Assembly: GCF_014596915.1 (NCBI RefSeq)
Contig: NZ_JACVWU010000004.1
Location: forward strand, 62,001 to 126,000
Length of the DNA stretch: 64,000 nt
Direction: 5' to 3'
From: Streptomyces sp. TRM68416
Lineage (GTDB): Bacteria; Actinomycetota; Actinomycetes; Streptomycetales; Streptomycetaceae
Numbering within the stretch: the stretch's first letter is position 1; every line of letters starts with the position of its first letter. The notes below the pieces were generated by a model. The model was not told the origin of the DNA. It worked only from the letters and a program-made list of their open reading frames with translations, and did no database searches. Below, in pieces: positions 7,472-16,199 of the stretch. The position numbers and the translations under genes were made by a program.

Positions 7472-9139
7472 TCAGCCGGAGGGCCGGTCGCAGGTGACGT
7501 CCTTGGCCGGCAGGCGGCCGGTGGCCAGGTAGGTGTTGACCGCCTTGTCGGCACAGGAACTGCCGTAGACGCCGTACACGGCGTGCTGGTCCGCGCCGCG
7601 CAGGGTGACCAGGCGGGAGGAGGGCCACATGCGGCGCACCGTCTGCGCGTTCCGGTAGATGCTGCGCGGGTCGCCGGTGGCGTTGACGAGCAGGGCCGGA
7701 AGGTCGCCGCGGACCGTGGTCGGGCGTTCGCGCGGCGGGTCCCAGAACGCGCACGGATTGATGTTGTTGGTGACGGGACCGAACAACGGGTCCTTCGCGC
7801 GGGCACGTTGGACGTCGCGCCAGTACACCTCGGGGGAGCGCGGCGCGGACACGTCCCCGCACAGGATCGCCGTCTGCACGCTGCCGTACGCGGAGTCGGA
7901 GCCGTCCAGCAGGAAGCCGAGCGTTTCGGCCAGCCACGGCGAGGGGGTGACCGTGCGCCCGCCGACGGCGCGACGCATGTCCCTCACGGCCCGCGCGAGA
8001 TCGGCGTAAGCGGCGTCGTTGTCCTGCGAGAGGCCGCTGAAGACGACGACGGGCACCACGTGCTCGTCCACCCGGTGGCCGCCGATCGGCAGGGGCGTGC
8101 GTCCGGCGGCCGCCTGGACGCCGTCCACGGCCGCCAGCACCTCGCCGGGGGTGCGGCCCAGACCGTAGGCGGTGTGGCGGGCGGCCGCCCAGGCGGCCCA
8201 GCCCTTGAGGGCGTGCCGGTTGGCCGGTTCCGTGCCGCGCAGCAGCCGGGGGTTGTAGCGGCCGGGATCGACGAGGCCGTCCAGCACGACCCGGTCGGTG
8301 CGGCGGGGGAACATCGTGGCGTACACCTGGCCGAGGTAGGTGCCGTACGAGTATCCGAGGTAGGAGATCCTGGGCTCGCCGAGCGCGGCGCGGACGACGT
8401 CCATGTCGCGTGCGGTGTTCCGGGTCGTGACGTACGGCAGGACATCGCCCTGGTGCGTCCGGCAGCGACCGGCGAGTTCCTCGGCCAGGGCCACCATGCG
8501 GTCGAACCCCGCACGGTCGGACCCCGCGCCGCGTACGAAGGAGCCGGTCGGCCAGCGGCAGTCCAGCGGTGTGCTGCGGCCGACGAAACGGGGGTCGACG
8601 CCCACCACGTCGTAGCGCTCACCGACCTGCTTCATCGCCGTGCGCACCCACGGCGGGTCGCCGATCGACTGCCCGCCGGGGCCACCGCCGTTGAGCAGCA
8701 GCGCGCCCACGCGGCGGGCCGTGTCGGTGGCTCGGATCCGCGAGATCGCGACGGTGATCGTGCGGCCGTCCGGCTCGGCGTAGTTCAACGGCACGGTGAC
8801 GTCGGCGCACTGGGCGTCCGCCTGCTGGAGTTCCTTGCCGGTCTCGTCGTCGGGTCCGAGCAGGCAGCTCTTCCAGTCGAGGTGCTGCCGGTGGTAGCGG
8901 GCGAGGGGGTCCGCGGCGGCATGGGCCGGTTCGGCCGCCGCCGTGGGCGCGACGGTGGCGGTGAGCGCCCCGGCCAGGCACAGGGCGGCGATGGACAGGG
9001 GAGGCCGACGCCGACGCCGACCGGCTGTGGCCGGGCGCCCGCTACGGGCCGAGGGGGCGGGGGACGACACCGTACGGGACGGAGTGCCGGGAGAAGGCGG
9101 GGAGTCGGGGAAACCGGGGGAGGACGGCGAGCCGGTCAT
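7472..9139 (-). CDS. Secreted alpha/beta hydrolase, tripeptidyl-aminopeptidase family
   Basis: 555 residues from ATG 9139 (AAAGGAC upstream). A long Ser/Pro-rich start precedes RRRRRPPLSIAALCLAGALT...AAAEPAHA, a twin-basic secretion signal. The mature part begins YHRQHLDWKSC. LLLNGGGPGGQS is the oxyanion-side block and ISYLGYSYGTYLG gives the nucleophile Ser. The C-terminal PALLVNATGDPRS block supplies the acid and GADQHAVYG supplies the His. This is the SlpD/SlpE/Tap type of extracellular aminopeptidase. The start overlaps the stop of the upstream serine hydrolase (ATGA). Substrate specificity is not predictable. Confidence 0.88.
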   Translation of the reverse strand: MTGSPSSPGFPDSPPSPGTPSRTVSSPAPSARSGRPATAGRRRRRPPLSIAALCLAGALTATVAPTAAAEPAHAAADPLARYHRQHLDWKSCLLGPDDETGKELQQADAQCADVTVPLNYAEPDGRTITVAISRIRATDTARRVGALLLNGGGPGGQSIGDPPWVRTAMKQVGERYDVVGVDPRFVGRSTPLDCRWPTGSFVRGAGSDRAGFDRMVALAEELAGRCRTHQGDVLPYVTTRNTARDMDVVRAALGEPRISYLGYSYGTYLGQVYATMFPRRTDRVVLDGLVDPGRYNPRLLRGTEPANRHALKGWAAWAAARHTAYGLGRTPGEVLAAVDGVQAAAGRTPLPIGGHRVDEHVVPVVVFSGLSQDNDAAYADLARAVRDMRRAVGGRTVTPSPWLAETLGFLLDGSDSAYGSVQTAILCGDVSAPRSPEVYWRDVQRARAKDPLFGPVTNNINPCAFWDPPRERPTTVRGDLPALLVNATGDPRSIYRNAQTVRRMWPSSRLVTLRGADQHAVYGVYGSSCADKAVNTYLATGRLPAKDVTCDRPSG

Positions 9140-10344
9140 GCGGAAGTCCTTTCGGGAGACCTGCCCTCGCAGAGGGACGTGTCGACGAGGTCCAGGAAGT
9201 CGAGTTCGGCCTGGAGCGTGGCGGGCACCTCGTTCAGGGCGACGGCGACGCTCCGGCCGTCGGTGCTCACGGCGACCAGCGCGCGGTGACCGCCGGGCAC
9301 CGTGCCGCCGTGCCCCCACCACGTCCCGCCGCAGGACAGCGGTGTCGAGATCAGGCCCAGCCCGTAGCGGGCGCCCGGCCACAGCCGGTCGGCGTCGGCC
9401 TCCACCGTCCGTCGCATCTCGGCCAGTTGGGCCAGGGGCAGCAGGCGGCCGTCGAACAGGGCGGCGGCGAACCGCGTCAGGTCGCCGGGCGAGGAGACCA
9501 GGGCGCCGCCGACCCCGCCGAAGGTCATGTTCCAGGCGGTGCCGTCGACGCGCCGGCCGTCGCCGTCGCGGAAGTAGCTGCGGGAGTGAGGGCCTCGGAC
9601 GCGGGTGTCGTCGCCGGGCCAGTAGGTGTCGTGCAGCCCGAGGGGCTCGATGATGCGGCGGGTGATCTCCGCCTCGGGGGTACGGCCGGTGACCTCGCGG
9701 ACGAGCAGGCCGAGGACGAGGTAGTTGGTGGTGGCGTAGTGCCATGTGCCCTGCGGGCGCGACAGTTCGAGCGCACGCCTGACGAGGTCGCGCGGCTCGA
9801 AGTGGCGGTACCGCAGCCGCTCGGGATGCTCCCATTCGGGGGCTTCGAGATAGTCGGGCAGTCCACTGGTGTGCTGCAGGAGCTGTCGCACGGTGATCAG
9901 GCGGCCGTCGTGGCCGTGCCCGTGGATCAGGCCGGGCAGATAGCGGTCGACGGGGGCTTCCAGCGAGAGGCGCCGCTCGGCGACGAGTTGGAGGACGAGC
10001 GCCGCGGTGAACGTCTTGGTCACGCTGCCGACGCGGAGCCGGTCGACGGTGTCCATCGGGCGTCCGGTGCGCAGATCAGCCGTTCCGGCGGTTTCGGCCA
10101 GGCGTCGGCAGGGCTCGTCCGCGGCGGGATCGCTCACCAGCACCGCGGCCCCGGTGATGCCGTCGCGGTCGGTGAGGACGCGCAGCGCCTGGCGGGTCCT
10201 CTCGTGCGTGCCGCAGTCGCCGCCGGAGCGTGAGCCCGGCACGTGCGCGGCCGCCGCCGGGACGGTGGCCAACACGGTGGCCACCACCAGGGCCGCGAGG
10301 CCGATGCGCCTGCCGGTCCCCGAAGTCGGTGAGAAGGTTGGCAT
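9136..10344 (-). CDS. Secreted serine hydrolase, D-Ala-D-Ala carboxypeptidase/class C beta-lactamase fold
   Basis: 402 residues. The signal peptide GRRIGLAALVVATVLATVPAA ends around residue 33. GSVTKTFTAAL holds the S-x-x-K nucleophile pair near residue 110. HYATTNYLVLG carries the Y-x-N motif and WWGHGGTVPG is the third (HxG) motif. This fits R61-like DD-peptidases and esterases of the beta-lactamase family. It is first in a two-gene operon with the tripeptidyl aminopeptidase. Cell-wall peptide or ester hydrolysis are both possible. Confidence 0.88.
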   Translation of the reverse strand: MPTFSPTSGTGRRIGLAALVVATVLATVPAAAAHVPGSRSGGDCGTHERTRQALRVLTDRDGITGAAVLVSDPAADEPCRRLAETAGTADLRTGRPMDTVDRLRVGSVTKTFTAALVLQLVAERRLSLEAPVDRYLPGLIHGHGHDGRLITVRQLLQHTSGLPDYLEAPEWEHPERLRYRHFEPRDLVRRALELSRPQGTWHYATTNYLVLGLLVREVTGRTPEAEITRRIIEPLGLHDTYWPGDDTRVRGPHSRSYFRDGDGRRVDGTAWNMTFGGVGGALVSSPGDLTRFAAALFDGRLLPLAQLAEMRRTVEADADRLWPGARYGLGLISTPLSCGGTWWGHGGTVPGGHRALVAVSTDGRSVAVALNEVPATLQAELDFLDLVDTSLCEGRSPERTSA

Positions 10345-10668
10345 GCCACACGACGGTAGGCACGGGCGGCCCCGTGATCACTCCGGCAGGCATGTGCTTC
10401 GGAGCTGAGGCCGGCCCGAGCGGAGAGCCGGGTGCGGTCCCCCTGGACGGCCTGTGCGGTCTGCTGGTACGGGCGGGCCGGTGCGGCGGCACACGGATGG
10501 CGGAGTGTGGTCTATTTCAACTATCTCCGTCCCGGTAGCCTCACCCGTAGCCAGTAGCGCACCATCCCCCCACCCCCAGGTGTGCGTGCCGACGTGGACG
10601 ACACCCGCCATCCCTGCCCCCTGGCAGCCGGGTGACCTGCGCCGTTCGCCGCCTCCAGGAGGATCACG
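10345..10668. other. Divergent intergenic region (324 bp)
   Basis: Lies between two divergent secreted-protein genes and must hold both promoters. I see no coding signal or strong dyad. AGGAGGATCACG just before GTG 10669 is the ribosome site of the downstream gene. Confidence 0.5.
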
Positions 10669-11805
10669 GTGAAAGTTCGCACCAGAAGCTCGGCTGTCAT
10701 CGGCGCCCTCTGCCTCGTCGCCTCCCTCGCTCTGACCACGGCCTCCGCCGACGAGTCCGGTGCCCCACGCCCGGCGGCGGAGGTCGTCCTGAACCACGTG
10801 GCCGCGGCCCAGAGTCCGTCCGCGGGCACCGCCGGCCCCGGTGGCACGGTATGGATCGCCGAACGTGCCGGAAAAGTAAGGGTCTTGGACGATGCGGGGC
10901 TCGGCGCTCCCGTCCTCGACATCTCCGGCGAGACCACCACCGACGGCGAACGCGGCCTGCTGGGCATCGCGTTCGACAAGGACTTCGCGCACTTCTACAT
11001 CTCGTTCACGAACCGCCAAGGCACCAGCACCGTGGACGAGTTCGCCGTGCGGGACGGCGAGATCCAGCCGGACACCCGGCGCACCGTCCTCACCCAGACA
11101 CAGCCCTACGCCAACCACAACGGCGGCGACATCGCGTTCGGCCCCGACGGCTACCTCTACATCGCGTTCGGCGACGGCGGCTCGGCCGGTGACCCGCACG
11201 GCAACGGGCAGAACCTCGGCACGCTGCTCGGCAAGCTCCTGCGGATCGACCCGAGCGGCGGCGAACCGTACGCGATCCCGCCGGACAACCCGTTCGTGGA
11301 CGACCCGAACGCCAAGGACGAGATCTGGGCGTACGGGCTGCGCAATCCGTGGCGCTTCTCCTTCGACGCGGGCACGGGCGACCTGCTGATCGGGGACGTC
11401 GGCCAGAGCGCCTGGGAGGAGATCGACTGGGCCCCGGCGGCAAGCAAGGGCGGCGAGAACTACGGCTGGTCCCGGATGGAGGGCAACCATCCCTTCCGGG
11501 GCGGCACGGAGCCCGCGAACCACGTACCGCCCGTCCACGAGTACGACCGCAGCGGGCCCGGCTGCTCGGTGACCGGCGGATACGTCTACCGGGGCGAGGC
11601 CATCCCGGACCTCAAGGGGCAGTACGTGTTCAGCGACTTCTGCGACGGCACCGTCCGCGCTCTGCGGTTGGACAACGGCGAGGTGACCGGTGTGAGCGAC
11701 CTCGGAGTCGACGGCGGTCGGGTCGTCTCGTTCGTGCAGAGCGGCGACGGCGAGCTGTACGTGCTCAACCTGGCAGGCGGTGTCTTCCGCATCGACCCGG
11801 CCTGA
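10669..11805 (+). CDS. Secreted PQQ-type sorbosone/glucose dehydrogenase-like beta-propeller (HIPL/YliI family)
   Basis: 378 residues from GTG 10669 with an AGGAGG site. The signal peptide is residues 1-27. Propeller motifs of the GSDH family are present: GERGLLGIAFDKDF, PYANHNGGDIAFGPDGYLYI, FGDGGSAGDP, LLGKLLRID, EIWAYGLRNPWRFSFD, DLLIGDVGQSAWEEI, GGENYGWSRMEG, VTGGYVYRG and GQYVFSDFCDGTV. The conserved His in ANHNGGD and the DVGQ loop are retained. Family members oxidise aldose sugars with PQQ. Whether this strain supplies PQQ is not visible here. Confidence 0.9.
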   Translation: MKVRTRSSAVIGALCLVASLALTTASADESGAPRPAAEVVLNHVAAAQSPSAGTAGPGGTVWIAERAGKVRVLDDAGLGAPVLDISGETTTDGERGLLGIAFDKDFAHFYISFTNRQGTSTVDEFAVRDGEIQPDTRRTVLTQTQPYANHNGGDIAFGPDGYLYIAFGDGGSAGDPHGNGQNLGTLLGKLLRIDPSGGEPYAIPPDNPFVDDPNAKDEIWAYGLRNPWRFSFDAGTGDLLIGDVGQSAWEEIDWAPAASKGGENYGWSRMEGNHPFRGGTEPANHVPPVHEYDRSGPGCSVTGGYVYRGEAIPDLKGQYVFSDFCDGTVRALRLDNGEVTGVSDLGVDGGRVVSFVQSGDGELYVLNLAGGVFRIDPA

Positions 11806-11951
11806 CGGGAGCTTCGGCCGCCTCGACCACCTGGTGATCCGTGTCCGCATCGCCGAACCGGAGGCCGGGGCGGCCACCACCCGGCCGACAACCCCGGCGC
11901 CGCGGTGCCGTCCGCGCCGGGCGAGACTCTCCTGATGAGGCAGACGGCACG

Positions 11952-13082
11952 TCACACCGGGTCGGTCGATCGAGCCCGTCCGGGATCCTCGGGGCCCGTC
12001 GGCCGAGAGCCGTAGAACGCCAGGTGGCGTTCCGCGGCGGCGGCCCAGGTGTGGCGGGCGGCGAGCCGCCGGCCCCTCGCCCGCCGCGCGGGGGTGCCGT
12101 CGGTGAGCGCGGCGCCGAGCGCGGCGGCCAGGTCCTGGTGGGTGGTCGCGAAACGGGCGGCGCCGTCGAACACCTCGCGCAGTACGGGCAGATCGCGTAC
12201 GACCAGCGGAACTCCCGCGGCCAGTGCCTCCATCGCGGCGAGTCCGAAGCCTTCCTTGACGGAGGGGAAGGCGAACGCGGAGGCCGCGGCCACCAGGGGC
12301 GGCAGCTCGTCCTCGGCGACCTGCCCCAACACGACCGGTTCGACGCCGAGTTCGGCCGCGCGCGCCTCCCAGCGGGCCCGGTAGTCGCGGTAGTCGAAGA
12401 GGGTCTCGCCGCCCGCGACCACCAGCCGTACGTCCGGGTGTGCGGAGCGCAGCAGGGCGTACGCCTCCAGCAGGTCCAGCGAGCCCTTGCGCGGCTCGAT
12501 GCCGCCGACGGTGAGGACGTAACGGCCCAGCCGGGACTGCCAGTTGGCGCGGGCGGCCGGATCGGTGGTGGCGAAACGGTCGTAGGCCACCCCGTTGGGG
12601 ATGACGGCCGCCTCGATGCCCCAGCCGTCGGCCAGTTCCGCGGCGACGGCCGCCGACACGCAGATGTGCGCGAACGGCTCGACGAGGGCCCGCTCGTGGC
12701 AGGCGGCCAGTTCGGGGGTGGTGAAGTGGTCGATGTGGTGGACCGTGCGGACGCAGCGGCCACCGACCGCGTTGGCGCTGATGCAGTCCTGGGCGTGGAC
12801 GACGTCGTACGCCGCCGCGAAGGGCTCGAAAGCCTCGCCCAGGACGGCGATGGAGCGCAGGATCCGTTCGCCGACGGACTCCTCCGGCGGGCCGTCCGGG
12901 AACGGCACGATCCGCAGCCGTACGGCGGGGTCGACCGGCCGGAAGAAGCCCGCGTCGCCGCCGCGGCCCAGCGTCCACACGGTGACGTCCTGCCCGGTCG
13001 CGGCGAGCGCCTCGGCGAGGGCGAGGGTGTGGACGACGCCGCCGCGCGGCTTGGTGGAGTAGCTCAGCAGAGCGATCTTCAC
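11952..13082 (-). CDS. MSMEG_0565-family glycosyltransferase (Nit1C cluster)
   Basis: 376 residues, GT-B fold of the GT4 type. The N-terminus MKIALLSYSTKPRGGVVHTLALAEALAATG is diagnostic of this family. VHAQDCISANA, RTVHHIDHF, YVLTVGGIEPRKGS (nucleotide-sugar domain) and FPSVKEGFGLAAMEALAAGVPLV (E-x7-E acceptor/donor block) follow. It is the last gene of the cluster, and its ATG overlaps the stop of the nitrilase-like gene upstream. The sugar and acceptor are unknown. In other bacteria this family occurs almost only beside the Nit1C nitrilase, so a cluster-specific product is inferred. Confidence 0.9.
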   Translation of the reverse strand: MKIALLSYSTKPRGGVVHTLALAEALAATGQDVTVWTLGRGGDAGFFRPVDPAVRLRIVPFPDGPPEESVGERILRSIAVLGEAFEPFAAAYDVVHAQDCISANAVGGRCVRTVHHIDHFTTPELAACHERALVEPFAHICVSAAVAAELADGWGIEAAVIPNGVAYDRFATTDPAARANWQSRLGRYVLTVGGIEPRKGSLDLLEAYALLRSAHPDVRLVVAGGETLFDYRDYRARWEARAAELGVEPVVLGQVAEDELPPLVAAASAFAFPSVKEGFGLAAMEALAAGVPLVVRDLPVLREVFDGAARFATTHQDLAAALGAALTDGTPARRARGRRLAARHTWAAAAERHLAFYGSRPTGPEDPGRARSTDPV

Positions 13083-13915
13083 GGGCGGTCCTCCCGGTAG
13101 GCGCCGGGCCGGCGCTCGTCGAGGTGGCGCAGGATGCGGCGGGCGCGGTCGATCTCCTCGGCGACGTCGATCTCGGCGACCGCCAGGCCGGCCTTGGACC
13201 AGGTGCGGGCGAGGATGTCACCGCCCGGGCCGACCACCTTGGACTGGCCGAGGAACCGCATGCCGCCCATGGCGCCGGTCTGGTTGGAGGAGGCGAGGAC
13301 GACCTGGTTCTCGGCGGCGCGCGCCTGGTCGTACAGGTCGAACAGCTTGGCCTGGCGGTCCTGGGCCATGCGCGGGGCGCGGTTGGTGATGGAGGTGGGC
13401 CAGGCGGAGAGGCAGGCGAGGATCTCGGCGCCGTCCAGGGCCAGTGAGCGGGCCGACTCCGGGAAGGTCTTGTCGTAGTCGATGAGCATGCCGATGCGGC
13501 CGACGGGGGTGTCGAAGGCGTCGAAGCGGTCACCGGGCGCGTAGGCGGCGACCTCGCCGGCCGGCAGGTGGACCTTGCGGTGGCGGCCGAGGACACCGTC
13601 GCCGCTGACGCAGACCGCGGCGTTGTAGCGCTCGTCGCCGCCGTCCTCGCAGTAGCCGAGGCAGACCACCATCTCGGCGGCCAGGCGGGCGACCCGGAGG
13701 ATCAGCGGGTCGTCCGGCTTCAGGGCCGGCGGCAGGGCCTCGGGGTCGGGGTGGCGCAGGTCGGCGAGGTAGCCGCCGAGCGCGGCGTCGGGCAGGACCA
13801 GCAGACCGGCGCCGGAGGCGCGCGCGTCGTCGATGAGCTTGGCGATGCGGGCCAGGTCGAACTCCAGGTCGCGGCCGAAGTGGGCGGCCGCGGCCGCGAT
13901 CCGGATCGTGCTCAT
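13079..13915 (-). CDS. Nitrilase-superfamily pseudoenzyme (Glu and Cys of the triad replaced by Asp)
   Basis: 278 residues, clearly homologous over its whole length to the adjacent nitrilase (13912-14763). The Lys of the Glu-Lys-Cys triad is kept (K114 in GRHRKVHLP). The Glu site reads LPDAALGGYL (D43) where the neighbour has LPEACLGGYL. The nucleophile site reads GMLIDYDKTFPES (D146) where the neighbour has GMMICYDKAFPES. The codon is GAC, two substitutions away from TGC. The frame and fold motifs (FDTPVGRIGM, NQTGAMGG, KVVGPGGDIL) are intact, so this is a maintained pseudoenzyme rather than a decayed gene. It overlaps both neighbours by 4 bp. It may be a structural subunit of a hetero-oligomeric nitrilase spiral. 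Confidence 0.88.
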   Translation of the reverse strand: MSTIRIAAAAAHFGRDLEFDLARIAKLIDDARASGAGLLVLPDAALGGYLADLRHPDPEALPPALKPDDPLILRVARLAAEMVVCLGYCEDGGDERYNAAVCVSGDGVLGRHRKVHLPAGEVAAYAPGDRFDAFDTPVGRIGMLIDYDKTFPESARSLALDGAEILACLSAWPTSITNRAPRMAQDRQAKLFDLYDQARAAENQVVLASSNQTGAMGGMRFLGQSKVVGPGGDILARTWSKAGLAVAEIDVAEEIDRARRILRHLDERRPGAYREDRP

Positions 13916-14763
13916 GCGCTGACTGCTCCCGTGGGTACGTCGTAGGTTTCGGGGCGCCGGTCGCGCAGGTGCCCCATCGACCGGCGGGCGGTTTCCAGGG
14001 CCTGTGCGACGTCGAGTTCGGCGACGGCGATGCCGGCCGGGACGCCGGTGCCGGCGAGGATCTCGCCGCCGGGGTCGACGACCTTGGCGCTGCCGACGAA
14101 GCGTAGCGACCCGAACGTGCCCGCCTGGTTGGCCGACAGCCACACGATCTGGTTCTCCAGCGCGCGGGCCCGGTCGAACAGGTCGAAGCGGCGCTTCCAG
14201 CGGTCCTCTTCGAGACTGGCGGCCGCGTTCGTCCGGGACCCCGGCCACGCGGAGACACAGACCCCGATCTCGGCGCCGTCGAGCGCGAGCGCGCGGGCGG
14301 ACTCCGGGAACGCCTTGTCGTAGCAGATCATCATGCCGATCCGGCCGACCGGCGTGTCGAAGGCGTGGAAGCGGTCCCCGGAGGCGTAGCTGGCGTCCTC
14401 GCCCAGCGGCTGGTGGACCTTGCGGTGGTTGCCGAGGACGCCGTCGCCGGTGACACAGACGACGCTGTTGTAGCGGGCCTCCCCGGCCGCTTCGCAGTAT
14501 CCGGCGACCACCGTCATCTCCCCTGCCAGCAAGGCCAGTCGGCGGATCTCGGGGCCGTCGAGGGCGAGCGCGGGCGGGCCCTCGTCGAGCTCGGCGCCGT
14601 CGTCGAGGCTGAGCAGATACCCGCCCAGGCACGCCTCGGGCAGCGCCAGCAGGCGTACGCCCTCCTCCCGGGCTTCCTTGATCAGCCGTTCGGCGATCTG
14701 GAAGTCCTCCTCCAGGTCGCGGCCGAACTCGGCGGCGACGGCGGCCATGCGCAGGGTGGTCAT
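13912..14763 (-). CDS. Nit6803/NitC-type nitrilase (Nit1C cluster)
   Basis: 283 residues with a complete triad: E43 (LPEACLGGYL), K115 (GNHRKVHQP) and C147 (GMMICYDKAFPES). The family hydrolyses nitriles to acids plus ammonia. The NitC protein of the Nit1C cluster in Pseudomonas fluorescens has been linked to growth on cyanide as nitrogen source, which is the best functional lead. ATG 14763 overlaps the upstream GNAT/AIR-synthase stop, and its own stop overlaps the pseudo-nitrilase start (ATGA both times), so stoichiometric production of both nitrilases is expected. Confidence 0.92.
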   Translation of the reverse strand: MTTLRMAAVAAEFGRDLEEDFQIAERLIKEAREEGVRLLALPEACLGGYLLSLDDGAELDEGPPALALDGPEIRRLALLAGEMTVVAGYCEAAGEARYNSVVCVTGDGVLGNHRKVHQPLGEDASYASGDRFHAFDTPVGRIGMMICYDKAFPESARALALDGAEIGVCVSAWPGSRTNAAASLEEDRWKRRFDLFDRARALENQIVWLSANQAGTFGSLRFVGSAKVVDPGGEILAGTGVPAGIAVAELDVAQALETARRSMGHLRDRRPETYDVPTGAVSA

Positions 14764-16199
14764 GCGGTCCCCATTCCGGTCACGGTGGACATGACCGCTT
14801 CGGTGATCTCTCCGTCGGGCCAGCGCAGCCCGACGCCTTCTCCTTCGGTGAGCTCCCCGCACACCGCACCCGTGGCGGGTCCGGCGGGCAGGGGCGGTGC
14901 GCCCGGTGCGTCGGCCGTGAGCATCGCGAAGCCCGGGAAACAGGTGAACCAGTCGCCCACGGTCGCGTCCGCCGGCCGGGGCACGGCGGCCACGTCGAGC
15001 ACCGCACGGCAGCCGCTCGCCTCGGCGAGCATGCCGAGGGTGCCGGCGATGCCCGCCATCGACACGTCCTTGGCGGCGGCGGGCCGCGCGGCGGCCACCG
15101 CGCCGGTCATCGTGCGCAGTTCGTCCGTACGGCGGTGGCTGGTCGAGTCCCACTGGCGGCCCCGGTAGCCCGGGCGCCAGCTTCCGCCGAGGTCGGCGGT
15201 GAGCCGTACGGCGTGCCCGGGGCGGCCGCCGCCACCGGGCACCGGCCGGTCCGTGCGGCCGAGCGCGGTCACCGACAGGGCGGCCGGGACGCCGAGTTGG
15301 GTGTGCCCGCCGAGCACCGGGATGCCGTATGCCCGTGCCGCCCGGGTCAGTCCGGCCAGGACGCGGGCGGCGTGCGCGGCGTCGCGGGCGCCCACCGCGT
15401 CCAGCAGCCCGAGCGGTGCGGCGCCCATCGCCGCGAGGTCGCCCGCGTTCACGAGGACCGCGCACCAGCCCGCCCACTCGGGGTCCCGTTCGACCATGGA
15501 CGGCACGATCGCGTCGCACGCGGCGATCACGTCGGTGCCGGGGACGGGGGCGCCGTCGTCACCGACGAAGCCCGGCGGCGGGGCCAGCGCGGTCAGGAGC
15601 GGTCCGAGGGGGGACTTCGTGGCCGCCGCGAGGGCGGCGATCCGGCCGATCGGCCAGCGCATCAGGACGTGCGGCACGCCCGCGACCGTCGTGTCCCGCA
15701 CCCGCTGCCAGCCGAGGCGCCGGAACAGCACCTCGTTGCGCGCCTGGACGGTCGCGTCGAAGCGCAGGGCCCCCTCCGCCTCGGCGCGGGCGCAGGCGGC
15801 CCGGACGAGTGCCGCGCCGATGCCGTGCGGGCCGCGGGCCCGGCGGGCGACGACCAGGCGCCCGCCCTGCCACCAGCCGAGGTCGGGGCCGTCGTCGACG
15901 GGGCCGAGGCGCACCCCGCCGACCACGGTGCCCTCCGGATCCTTCGCGACCAGGACGACGGTCCGGGAGTCGGTGTCCCGGTCGTCCAGGTCGTGCTGGG
16001 CGAAGAGCCCCTGCTCCTGGACGAACGCGGCACGGCGCAGCTCCCGGTAGGCGGCCACGTCCGCCGTGCCGTCCGCCTCCTCGATGCGGAAGGCGGGCCG
16101 GCGGGCGAGCGTGCTGCGGTCGCCCAGCAGGGCCAGGATGTCCTGCGGACCGTCCACGGCCGGCCCGGCCACGGAACCGTCGAGGTGCACGGCGCTCAC
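14760..16199 (-). CDS. MSMEG_0567/sll0786-type N-acetyltransferase fused to an AIR-synthase-like domain
   Basis: 479 residues from GTG 16199, which overlaps the radical-SAM stop. Residues about 30-165 are a GNAT domain: YRELRRAAFVQEQGLF, VVGGVRLGP, RGPHGIGAALVRAAC (acetyl-CoA loop) and RFDATVQARNEVLFRRLGW. Residues about 215-470 resemble PurM/AIR synthase: D-A-I-V-P, GWCAVLVNAGDLAAMGAAPLGLLDAV, IPVLGGHTQLG and KDVSMAGIAGTLGMLAEAS. In cyanobacteria these are two proteins (sll0786, sll0787); here they are one chain, which shows they work on the same intermediate. Chemistry is unknown; ATP-dependent activation plus acyl transfer is inferred. Confidence 0.9.
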   Translation of the reverse strand: MSAVHLDGSVAGPAVDGPQDILALLGDRSTLARRPAFRIEEADGTADVAAYRELRRAAFVQEQGLFAQHDLDDRDTDSRTVVLVAKDPEGTVVGGVRLGPVDDGPDLGWWQGGRLVVARRARGPHGIGAALVRAACARAEAEGALRFDATVQARNEVLFRRLGWQRVRDTTVAGVPHVLMRWPIGRIAALAAATKSPLGPLLTALAPPPGFVGDDGAPVPGTDVIAACDAIVPSMVERDPEWAGWCAVLVNAGDLAAMGAAPLGLLDAVGARDAAHAARVLAGLTRAARAYGIPVLGGHTQLGVPAALSVTALGRTDRPVPGGGGRPGHAVRLTADLGGSWRPGYRGRQWDSTSHRRTDELRTMTGAVAAARPAAAKDVSMAGIAGTLGMLAEASGCRAVLDVAAVPRPADATVGDWFTCFPGFAMLTADAPGAPPLPAGPATGAVCGELTEGEGVGLRWPDGEITEAVMSTVTGMGTA

